Origin: Solitalea canadensis DSM 3403
GTDB taxonomy: Bacteria; Bacteroidota; Bacteroidia; Sphingobacteriales; Sphingobacteriaceae
Direction of reading: 5' to 3'
DNA: 64,000 nucleotides
Assembly (NCBI RefSeq): GCF_000242635.2
Contig: NC_017770.1
Coordinates: forward strand, 310,001-374,000
Shown: piece after piece, positions 18,692-26,649 of the stretch
Position numbering within the stretch: the stretch's first letter is position 1
Layout of the letters: each line of letters starts with the position of its first letter
Translations under genes and position numbers: made by a program
Notes under the pieces: model-generated
The model's database searches: none
What the model was told of the DNA's origin: nothing
What the model saw: only the letters and a program-made list of their open reading frames with translations

Positions 18692-21059
18692 CCTGGTGAA
18701 GCACAAGGTGTTCTCATTCATAAACATTGGTGGCTTAGCGGTTGGTATGGCTGTAGCCATGTTAATTGGTTTGTGGATTTGGGATGAGTTATCTTTCAAT
18801 AAACACTTTGCAAACTACGACCGGTTGGTACAGGTTATGCAGAATCAAACATTTAATGGAAAAATAAACACACAAACGGCACAACCAATGCCGTTGGGTT
18901 ATGAATTACGATCATCCTACAAAAGCGATTTTAAATATATAGTGCTGTCATCTTGGACCCAGGAGCATATTATTGCCAATGGTGAAAAGAAACTTTCCAT
19001 TGAAGGTAATTTTATGCAAGCGGAAGCTCCTGAAATGTTAACACTCCATATGTTAAAGGGAAGCAGAAATGGCTTAACAGATCCATCATCTATTCTTATT
19101 TCTGCTTCCTATGCTGAAAAATTATTTGGTGACGAAGATCCAATAGAAAAGGTTATCAAGCTAGATAATAGACACAGCCTAAAAGTTACCGGGGTTTATA
19201 AAGATTTTCCTTTCAATACTTCATTCAGGGGAGTGAAGTTTATTGGTGCCTGGGATCTGTATGTAACTACAGAACCCTGGTTAAAAAGAGCGTTGACTTC
19301 TTGGGGAAATAATTCGTTTCAGCTTTTTGGTCAACTGGCACCTAATGCAGATATCTACAAGGTATCAGCTAAAATCAAATACTCAAAATTCAATAAAATA
19401 AAACTAACCGATGATGTGGTTGGTACATCATTTAAACCAACAATCTTCCTTCATCCCGCTAGCAAATGGCATTTGTATTCTGAGTTTAAAAACGGAGTAA
19501 ATGTTGGAGGGTCGATAGAATTTGTTTGGATGTTCGGGTTGATCGGAGTTTTTGTGCTCCTGTTGGCCTGTATCAACTTTATGAATTTAAGTACTGCACG
19601 TTCTGAAAAAAGGGCAAAAGAGGTTGGCGTACGAAAATCAATGGGTTCATTACGCCGTCAGTTGATCGTACAATTTTTTAGCGAATCACTAATGATCGTT
19701 TCATTCGCCTTTGTTTTGGCCTTGGTATTTGTTGTACTATCCTTGCCGTTATTTAATGAAGTTGCCGATAAACGGATGATCATTCCTTGGAACAAACCAG
19801 TGTTTTGGGTGATTGGAGTTGGGTTTACTTTAGTTACAGGCCTCATTGCCGGTAGTTATCCGGCGCTTTATTTATCATCTTTTCAGCCTGTTAAAGTGCT
19901 TAAAGGAAAACTGCGTGTTGGCAAACTTGCCTTATTACCTCGTAAAGTATTGGTTGTGCTGCAGTTTACGGTTTCGGTGGTGTTAATTATCGGAACGATT
20001 GTGGTATTCCGTCAAATTCAATATGCGAAAGACCGTCCGATTGGATATGATAGAAATGGCTTGATTTATAGCATCATGAAAACTCCTGATATAGTGAATC
20101 ATTATGATGCTGTAAAAAATGATGTGATTAATTCAGGAGCCGCCATTGAGATGACCGCATCTCAAAGTCCGGTTACTGAAGTTTGGTCGAACAGCAGCGG
20201 TTTTACCTGGAAAGGAAAAGATCCTAACAGTCAGGATGATTTTGGGATAATAGGAGTATTCTACGATTATGGAAAAACCATCGGCTGGCAGTTCACCAAA
20301 GGCCGGGATTTTTCAAAGGAATTTAAAACGGATACGACTGCATTTGTTATCAATGAAGCGGCAGCAGAGTTTATGGGTCTTAAAGATCCGGTTGGTGAAA
20401 TAATTGGCAGTGTAGGTGGACCTGAAAGGTACAAGATTGTAGGAGTGGTAAAAAATATGGTGATGTCATCACCTTACAATCCGGTAAAACCAACCTTGTT
20501 TTATTTAAATTCTGGTCGTGGCGATGTCATCACTGTTAAGTTAAATCCAAAAGTAAGTTCTAAAGAATCGCTTGTTAAAATTGAAACCATCTTTAAAAAA
20601 TATAATCCTGCGGTTCCGTTCGAATACAAATTTGCCGATTTTGAATACAACAAGAAATTTGGTGCCGAGGAACGGATAGGGAAGCTTTCTTCTGTATTTG
20701 CTTGTCTGGCTGTTTTCATTAGCTGTTTAGGTTTGTTTGGTTTGGCTTCATTTACTGCCGAGCAGCGAACCAAAGAAATTGGTGTACGTAAAGTACTCGG
20801 AGCTTCTGTGATGAACCTATGGGGATTACTCTCAAAAGATTTCGTAAAGCTTGTGATCATTTCATGTTTAATTGCAATTCCAATCGCTTACTACTTTATG
20901 CATGAATGGTTACAGCGTTATGAATATCGCTCAACAATAGCCTGGTGGATTTTTATTGCTACTGTAATTGGTGCAATGATGATCACCTTATTAACGGTGA
21001 GTTTTCAGGCTGTAAAAGCAGCTTTAGCCAATCCGGTTAAAAGTTTAAGAACAGAATAA
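18657..21059 (+). CDS. MacB/FtsX-type ABC permease, array member 7 of 10
   Basis: 800 residues. It is clearly the closest relative of member 8: both share GGLAVGMAV in helix 1, NKHFANYDRL, the MLKG-RNGL-DPSSIL stretch in the first periplasmic domain, and LPRKVLVVLQFTVS in helix 5. The first coupling motif ACINFMNLSTARSEKRAKEVG (near 304) is followed by VRKSMGSLRRQ, an unusual replacement of the RKVVGA wording. The second, GLFGLASFTAEQRTKEIG, is near 691. It ends ANPVKSLRTE. A small NTF2-like gene, beginning 25 bases after its stop, separates it from member 8. Confidence 0.93.
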   Translation: MLRNYFKIALRNLVKHKVFSFINIGGLAVGMAVAMLIGLWIWDELSFNKHFANYDRLVQVMQNQTFNGKINTQTAQPMPLGYELRSSYKSDFKYIVLSSWTQEHIIANGEKKLSIEGNFMQAEAPEMLTLHMLKGSRNGLTDPSSILISASYAEKLFGDEDPIEKVIKLDNRHSLKVTGVYKDFPFNTSFRGVKFIGAWDLYVTTEPWLKRALTSWGNNSFQLFGQLAPNADIYKVSAKIKYSKFNKIKLTDDVVGTSFKPTIFLHPASKWHLYSEFKNGVNVGGSIEFVWMFGLIGVFVLLLACINFMNLSTARSEKRAKEVGVRKSMGSLRRQLIVQFFSESLMIVSFAFVLALVFVVLSLPLFNEVADKRMIIPWNKPVFWVIGVGFTLVTGLIAGSYPALYLSSFQPVKVLKGKLRVGKLALLPRKVLVVLQFTVSVVLIIGTIVVFRQIQYAKDRPIGYDRNGLIYSIMKTPDIVNHYDAVKNDVINSGAAIEMTASQSPVTEVWSNSSGFTWKGKDPNSQDDFGIIGVFYDYGKTIGWQFTKGRDFSKEFKTDTTAFVINEAAAEFMGLKDPVGEIIGSVGGPERYKIVGVVKNMVMSSPYNPVKPTLFYLNSGRGDVITVKLNPKVSSKESLVKIETIFKKYNPAVPFEYKFADFEYNKKFGAEERIGKLSSVFACLAVFISCLGLFGLASFTAEQRTKEIGVRKVLGASVMNLWGLLSKDFVKLVIISCLIAIPIAYYFMHEWLQRYEYRSTIAWWIFIATVIGAMMITLLTVSFQAVKAALANPVKSLRTE

Positions 21060-21083
21060 TAATCTCATTACAAATAGCTAATA

Positions 21084-21575
21084 ATGAAAACAACACTATT
21101 GAGCTTTAAGATTGCAATTATCTTCATTGCCTGTTTTGTGGAAAGGAGTAATGCACAGACTATATCAAAGCCATATAAGCCGGCTTCTCAAGAGCTTTTT
21201 AATGAAATTGCTCATATGGATAGCGTAATGTTTAACGCTTTTAATGCACATAATTTAGAGGCACTTAAAACAACTTTTTCAACTGATTTAGAATTCTATC
21301 ATGATAAAGGCGGATTAGCAGGTTATGATCAAACAATGGAAAATTTTAAATCCTTGTTCGAAAAAAATAAAGACACTGGCTTAAGAAGAGACCTTGTAAA
21401 AGGAAGTCTAGAGGTGTATCCCATCAATAATTATGGAGCTGTAGAAGTCTGCAGTCATAAGTTTTGCCATGTAGAAAACGGTAAAGATGATTGTGGTGTA
21501 TTCAAAAACATTATGATCTGGCAAAAGAAAGACGGACAATGGAAAGTTACCCGCGTAATCAGCTACGACCATTAA
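21084..21575 (+). CDS. Exported NTF2-like (DUF4440-type) protein inside the permease array
   Basis: 163 residues with an N-terminal signal peptide (hydrophobic residues about 7-19, cleavage expected after SNAQ, near 25). The rest fits the NTF2/SnoaL alpha-beta cone fold: HMDSVMFNAFNAHNLEALKTTF (first helix, positions about 44-65), DLEFYHD, a central segment ending in NYGAVEVCSHKF, and a final strand DGQWKVTRVISYDH. Members act as small-molecule-binding or enzyme scaffolds, and no catalytic residues can be assigned here. It lies 24 bp after member 7 and 70 bp before member 8, so it is probably co-transcribed. A periplasmic substrate-binding or chaperone role for the exporter is possible but not shown. 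Confidence 0.85.
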   Translation: MKTTLLSFKIAIIFIACFVERSNAQTISKPYKPASQELFNEIAHMDSVMFNAFNAHNLEALKTTFSTDLEFYHDKGGLAGYDQTMENFKSLFEKNKDTGLRRDLVKGSLEVYPINNYGAVEVCSHKFCHVENGKDDCGVFKNIMIWQKKDGQWKVTRVISYDH

Positions 21576-21599
21576 TTAGTTCTAGGAATTAATTCAATA

Positions 21600-21640
21600 A
21601 CTAATAAATAGAGGATAACGGCTATAGGCTAACAACAATA
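21600..21640. repeat. Short GCTAA-type repeat before member 8
   Basis: GATAACGGCTATAGGCTAAC precedes the start of member 8. Only the right-hand arm type is seen here, without a clear TTAGC partner after the NTF2-like gene. Confidence 0.4.
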
Positions 21641-21645
21641 AGATT

Positions 21646-24030
21646 ATGATAAAGAACTACTTTAAAATAGCAATAAGAAACGTCTCAAAACATAAGGTGT
21701 TTTCGATCATCAATATTGGTGGTTTGGCAGTAGGTATGGCAGTGGTTATTTTAATCGGCTTATGGATGTGGGATGAACTATCCTATAATAAACACTTCGC
21801 AAATTATGATCGCCTAGCAAGAGTAATGCAAAGCCAAACTTTTAATGGGGTTAAAGGTGCTCAAACTGCAGTTCCTTATCTTTTAGGAGATGAGATAAAA
21901 GAGAAATACGGCAGCGATTTTAAATATGTGGTGATGGCCTCCGGAGAGAATGGACATGTAATAACTGTCGGTGATAAAGTATTGATTCAAACAGGAGGCT
22001 TCTTTGAACCTGCTATAGCGGAAATGCTATCGTTGAAAATGCTGAAAGGCACACGCAACGGCTTAGCTGATCCCTCTTCGATTTTATTGTCAGCATCAGC
22101 CGCAAAAGCATTTTTTGGGGATACAGATCCGATAAATAAAATGCTGAAGATCGACAATACACATTCAGTGAAAGTAACCGGAGTGTATGAAAATTTACCT
22201 TACAATACTGATTTCAAAGAGCTGAATTTTATTGCTCCGTGGAAACTTTATATTGATAATGAAGAATGGATTGAAAAAGCGTCAAACCCTTGGCGAAGGA
22301 ATTCTTTTTCGGCATATGCCCAGATAGCGGATAATGCGGATATGACTAGAGTTTCAGCTAAAATAAAGGATGTAAAACTGAACAAGGTTACCAAGGCTGA
22401 TGCGGCATTTAAACCGGTGGTATTTCTTCATCCAATGGACAAATGGCATTTGTATTCAAAGTTTGAAAACGGAATTAGTGTAGGCGGTCGGATAACTTTT
22501 GTATGGTTGTTTGGCATAATAGGTGCATTTGTATTACTGTTGGCTTGTATCAATTTCATGAATTTAAGTACTGCACGTTCTGAAAAACGTGCGAAGGAAG
22601 TTGGTATCCGCAAGGTGGCAGGTTCAGAGCGTTGGCAGCTGATCCTTCAGTTTTTCTGTGAATCCTTCCTTATTGTGCTGTTTGCATTTGTGCTTTCATT
22701 GGTATTAGTTCAGTTGGTTTTGCCAATGTTTAATGGGGTTGCAGATAAAAGACTTTCGATATTGTGGAGTAACTCGTTATTCTGGTCCCTGTGTATTGGT
22801 TTTTGTATGCTTACAGCATTACTCTCAGGAAGTTATCCTGCTCTTTATCTCTCGTCGTTTCAACCTGTAAAAGTGCTTAAGGGAAAGCTCAGAACTGGCC
22901 GTTTGGCGTCGTTGCCGCGCAAAGTATTAGTGGTATTGCAGTTTACGGTATCGATTACATTAATTATCGGAACTGTTATTGTATTCCGCCAGATTCAGTA
23001 CGCGCAAGATCGTTCTGTTGGTTATAACAGAGATGGGTTGGTTATAGTTCCGGTACGTACACAGTCGGTGCTCAAACATTATGATGCATTAAGAAATGAT
23101 CTTGTAAAAAGTGGTGCAGTTATGGAGATGTCGCAATCATCAAATCCAACTACCGGTGTTTGGGCAATAAATAACGGATACGAATGGAAAGGAATGCAAC
23201 CTGGCGATCAGGGCAATTTCGGAACGGTAGCAATAAGTCATGATTTCGGAAAAACAATTGGTTGGCAAATTAAAGCAGGACGTGATTTCTCCCGTGAGTA
23301 TCCTTCTGATTCGTCAGCAATTATTCTGAATGAAGCTGCTGTTAAATTTATGAACCTGAAAAATCCGGTTGGCGAAATTGTAAAATGTGATGGCAAATCC
23401 TACCAGGTTATCGGAGTGATAAAAGATATGGTTATGGATTCTCCGTATACACCGGTCTTTCGTACGGTTTTCATGCTTGATTATAGCTGGGTAAATATTA
23501 TTAATGTTAAGTTAAATCCGGCTTTGGATTCAAAAGAAGCATTAAGCAAAATCGGAGCAATATTCAGGAAGTATGACCCTGAAGCTCCGTTTGAATATCG
23601 CTTTATTAAAGAAGAATACTCCATTAAATTTAGTGATGAAGACCGCATAGGAAAATTGGCCTCTGGCTTTGCTATGCTTGCCATTCTTATTTCTTGTTTA
23701 GGACTTTTTGGCCTTGCATCATTTGTGGCGGAACAGCGAACAAAAGAAATTGGAGTAAGAAAGGTTTTGGGTGCAACAGTTTTCAATTTATGGCGTCTCA
23801 TATCCAAAGACTTTGTCCTTTTAGTGATCATTTCATTTTTTATCGCCACTCCACTGGCTTATTATTTTATGTCAGGCTGGCTTCAGCGATTTGAATACAG
23901 AACTGAAATGTCATGGTGGATATTTGTTTTCGCAGGATTGGCGGCCATACTTATCACATTACTTACAGTAAGTTACCAAGCGATAAAAGCGGCAATAGCA
24001 AATCCTGTTAAAAGTTTAAGAACGGAATAG
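21646..24030 (+). CDS. MacB/FtsX-type ABC permease, array member 8 of 10
   Basis: 794 residues, the paralogue most similar to member 7 along its whole length. Helix 1 is at about 19-41. The first coupling region ACINFMNLSTARSEKRAKEVG near 300 is followed by IRKVAGSERWQ. The second, GLFGLASFVAEQRTKEIG, is near 685 with VRKVLGATVFNLW after it, matching the MNLWGL of member 7. It ends ANPVKSLRTE. Differences from member 7 concentrate in the two periplasmic domains (for example residues 75-110), which suggests that the substrate-facing part has diverged faster than the membrane core. Confidence 0.93.
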   Translation: MIKNYFKIAIRNVSKHKVFSIINIGGLAVGMAVVILIGLWMWDELSYNKHFANYDRLARVMQSQTFNGVKGAQTAVPYLLGDEIKEKYGSDFKYVVMASGENGHVITVGDKVLIQTGGFFEPAIAEMLSLKMLKGTRNGLADPSSILLSASAAKAFFGDTDPINKMLKIDNTHSVKVTGVYENLPYNTDFKELNFIAPWKLYIDNEEWIEKASNPWRRNSFSAYAQIADNADMTRVSAKIKDVKLNKVTKADAAFKPVVFLHPMDKWHLYSKFENGISVGGRITFVWLFGIIGAFVLLLACINFMNLSTARSEKRAKEVGIRKVAGSERWQLILQFFCESFLIVLFAFVLSLVLVQLVLPMFNGVADKRLSILWSNSLFWSLCIGFCMLTALLSGSYPALYLSSFQPVKVLKGKLRTGRLASLPRKVLVVLQFTVSITLIIGTVIVFRQIQYAQDRSVGYNRDGLVIVPVRTQSVLKHYDALRNDLVKSGAVMEMSQSSNPTTGVWAINNGYEWKGMQPGDQGNFGTVAISHDFGKTIGWQIKAGRDFSREYPSDSSAIILNEAAVKFMNLKNPVGEIVKCDGKSYQVIGVIKDMVMDSPYTPVFRTVFMLDYSWVNIINVKLNPALDSKEALSKIGAIFRKYDPEAPFEYRFIKEEYSIKFSDEDRIGKLASGFAMLAILISCLGLFGLASFVAEQRTKEIGVRKVLGATVFNLWRLISKDFVLLVIISFFIATPLAYYFMSGWLQRFEYRTEMSWWIFVFAGLAAILITLLTVSYQAIKAAIANPVKSLRTE

Positions 24031-24118
24031 TATTAATAGCTAGCTGTTTGCAGTTAGCTGAAAAAAATAAAATCGAAAACAAGAAAAGCTAATGGCCAAC
24101 AGCTAACAGCTAAAAACT
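24031..24118. repeat. TTAGC/GCTAA inverted-repeat spacer 8-9
   Basis: TAGCTAGCTGTTTGCAG and GTTAGCTG form the left arm. AAGCTAATGGCCAACAGC and TAACAGCTAAAAAC form the right arm, just before the start of member 9. Confidence 0.6.
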
Positions 24119-24125
24119 ATAAAAC

Positions 24126-26540
24126 ATGTTAAAGAACTATATCACCATCGCTTTTCGAAATCTTTTTAGGCATAAAGCATATTCCGCCATAAATATTGCC
24201 GGTTTGGCTATAGGTATAGCAGCCTGTTTGCTTATTCTTCAGTACGTAGCTTTTGAATTAAGTTATGATGACTTTCATGTTAAAAATGAACGTATTTACC
24301 GGATTAAACAAGACAGGTATAATAAAGGACAGCTAAGTACCGAATGGGCGGCTGGTCCTTTTGCGGCAGCCAATTCATTTAAAGAAGCCTTTCCGGAGAT
24401 TGAGGATTATGTAAAATTGGTTCGTGCCGAACAACAGGTTGTGGATAAAGGAGGGGAGCCTTATAAAATCGAAAAGGTTTACTATGCATCAGGCTCTTTC
24501 TTTAAAGTATTTTCATTTCCGCTGCTTGCAGGTGATCCGAAAACAGTTTTAGCTGAGCCGCATTCAATGGCTATCTCCGAAACACAAGCAAAGGCATTAT
24601 TTGGTTCTGCGAATCCGATAGGGAAAACGCTGAATTTAAATAATAAAGAAGCATTTAAAATTACCGGTGTATTTAAGGATATCCCCAACAACTCGCATCT
24701 TAAAACAGATGTTCTCTTGTCTTACGCAACATTCCTGACTTATTTTAAAGATGGTAGTCCGGAAACCGCATGGCAATGGGACGGTTGTTTGTCGTATTTA
24801 TTGTTACGTCAGGGGACAGACCCTCTAAAATTACAGTCGAAGTTTCCTTCAGTGGTAGATAAACTGGCAGGAGCGGAACATAAACAATACAATAGCTCCG
24901 CAACGTACACTTTGCAGCCCTTAAAAGATATTCACCTTTATTCACACTATATGATGGAGGCAGAAGCTAACGGCGATGGTAAAACTGTCTACCTCTTATT
25001 AGGTATTGCCTTTTTTATTGTGGTTATAGCCTGGGTTAATTATATAAACCTGGCAACAGCAAGAGCGGTAACCCGTGCCAAAGAAGTAGGGATCCGTAAA
25101 GTTGTAGGATCTGAACGTAAACAGTTGGTCTTCCAGTTTTTGTTAGAGTCTGCTTTGTTGAATATCATGGCGGTTGTTATTGCCATTTTATTGATGATTG
25201 CGATTATTCCTTTGTTTAATCAATTATCCGGACAGCATCTTACATTAACCTTGTTCACAAAAGGTTATTTCTGGCTAACATTCATCAGCCTGCTTCTTTT
25301 AGGAATTTTATTTTCCGGTATTTATCCGGCATTTGTCTTATCAGGTTTTAAGCCGATAAAAGTGTTGAAAGGAAAAATAACTTCAACTGCAGAAGGAGCT
25401 TTTTTACGTAAATCATTGGTGGTGTTCCAGTTTGCTATTTCATTATTCTTGCTAATCGGGACATTTACCGTTTTTAATCAGATACAGTACATGCGTAAGC
25501 AGGCATTGGGCTTAACAATCGATCAGACATTGGTTGTAAATGGTCCTTTAGTTCGAAATGATTCTACGTTTAAAAACCAGATGGAATCATTTAAACAGGA
25601 ATTATTGCAAAATACTAGTATTAAGGGTGTTGCTGCCTCAACTACTGTTCCGGGACAACCTGTTAATTGGAATGCCGGAGGTATCCGTTTGATTGGGCAG
25701 GGTGAAGGAGAGGGAAAACAATACCGGGTTATTGGTGTCGACTACGGTTTCATGGATGTTTATGGATTAAAATTAATTGCTGGTCGAACTTTTTCTAAAG
25801 ATCATGGTACTGATCCTAAAGCTGTTATTTTTAATAAAAAAGCGATTGAACAGTTAGGCTTTACCAAACCGCAGGAAGCTATTGGTAAGCAAATTGAGTT
25901 TTGGGGCGAAACCTATACGGTTGTTGGTGTTACAGAGAACTTCCATCAACAATCGTTGCGTGAAGCCTATGAACCACTTATCATTCGGTTAATCCCTGAG
26001 TCAAGAGATTACTTCTCTATACGTATAAATTCCGATCAGGCTGCAAGTTCTATTACTTTAGTAAAAGCAAAATGGGACCGGTTTTTTCCGGGTAATACAT
26101 TCGAACATTTTTTCCTCGACCAACATTTCAATGATCAGTATAAGGCCGATCAGCGTTTTGGTCATGTATTTACATTTTTCTCACTGCTGGCAATTTTGGT
26201 AGCCTGTTTAGGTCTGTTTGGCTTAGCGTCATTTACCACTATTCAGCGAACAAAGGAAATTGGAATTCGCAAGGTACTTGGAGCTTCCGTAATAGGGATA
26301 TTGAGATTATTGTATAAGGAATTTGCTTATCTGTTAATCATCTCATTTATAATTTCAATACCAGTTGCATGGTATGCCTCTAATGAATGGTTGCAAAGCT
26401 ATGCGTTCAGAGTTGATATCCATTGGTCATACTTTGCATTTCCTTTTATAATTGTGTTATTAATCGCACTGTTAACGGTAAGTTACCAGTCATTAAAAGC
26501 AGCATTAAGTAATCCCGTAAATAGTTTAAGAACCGAGTAG
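24126..26540 (+). CDS. MacB/FtsX-type ABC permease, array member 9 of 10
   Basis: 804 residues. Helix 1 is at about 19-42 (AIGIAACLLILQYV). It departs from the family wording at the first coupling motif: IAWVNYINLATARAVTRAKE near 301, with Trp for Cys and Val for Ile in the usual ACIN. The second motif reads ACLGLFGLASFTTIQRTKEIG, near 694, without the usual Ile-Ser before Cys. It ends SNPVNSLRTE, with Ser replacing the Ala of ANPV. The frame is complete and the periplasmic domains keep the MacB-core wording FFKVFSFPL and SMAISETQAKALFG. Confidence 0.93.
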   Translation: MLKNYITIAFRNLFRHKAYSAINIAGLAIGIAACLLILQYVAFELSYDDFHVKNERIYRIKQDRYNKGQLSTEWAAGPFAAANSFKEAFPEIEDYVKLVRAEQQVVDKGGEPYKIEKVYYASGSFFKVFSFPLLAGDPKTVLAEPHSMAISETQAKALFGSANPIGKTLNLNNKEAFKITGVFKDIPNNSHLKTDVLLSYATFLTYFKDGSPETAWQWDGCLSYLLLRQGTDPLKLQSKFPSVVDKLAGAEHKQYNSSATYTLQPLKDIHLYSHYMMEAEANGDGKTVYLLLGIAFFIVVIAWVNYINLATARAVTRAKEVGIRKVVGSERKQLVFQFLLESALLNIMAVVIAILLMIAIIPLFNQLSGQHLTLTLFTKGYFWLTFISLLLLGILFSGIYPAFVLSGFKPIKVLKGKITSTAEGAFLRKSLVVFQFAISLFLLIGTFTVFNQIQYMRKQALGLTIDQTLVVNGPLVRNDSTFKNQMESFKQELLQNTSIKGVAASTTVPGQPVNWNAGGIRLIGQGEGEGKQYRVIGVDYGFMDVYGLKLIAGRTFSKDHGTDPKAVIFNKKAIEQLGFTKPQEAIGKQIEFWGETYTVVGVTENFHQQSLREAYEPLIIRLIPESRDYFSIRINSDQAASSITLVKAKWDRFFPGNTFEHFFLDQHFNDQYKADQRFGHVFTFFSLLAILVACLGLFGLASFTTIQRTKEIGIRKVLGASVIGILRLLYKEFAYLLIISFIISIPVAWYASNEWLQSYAFRVDIHWSYFAFPFIIVLLIALLTVSYQSLKAALSNPVNSLRTE

Positions 26541-26632
26541 ATACAAGCCACTGGCTTGTATCCAAAACAGCCATTGGATTGTATCCCAAACGATAATTGG
26601 TTAGTATTTAAAGCGGTCATTGGTTAGTATTT
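26541..26632 (+). repeat. Four degenerate 23-bp tandem repeats before member 10
   Basis: Units lie at 26541-26563, 26564-26586, 26587-26609 and 26610-26632, each exactly 23 bases. A shared core of the form CATTGG-TT-GTAT is strongest in units 2 to 4. Unit 1 is itself a palindrome (ATACAAGCCA, then TGGCTTGTAT). Units 3 and 4 are most alike. Confidence 0.7.
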
Positions 26633-26649
26633 ACATACATAATAAAGAA

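Noticed and set aside
26620-26649. Upstream TTG start of permease 10
   Set aside because: The ten extra residues come from the 23-bp tandem repeat; the ATG at 26650 matches the other members.
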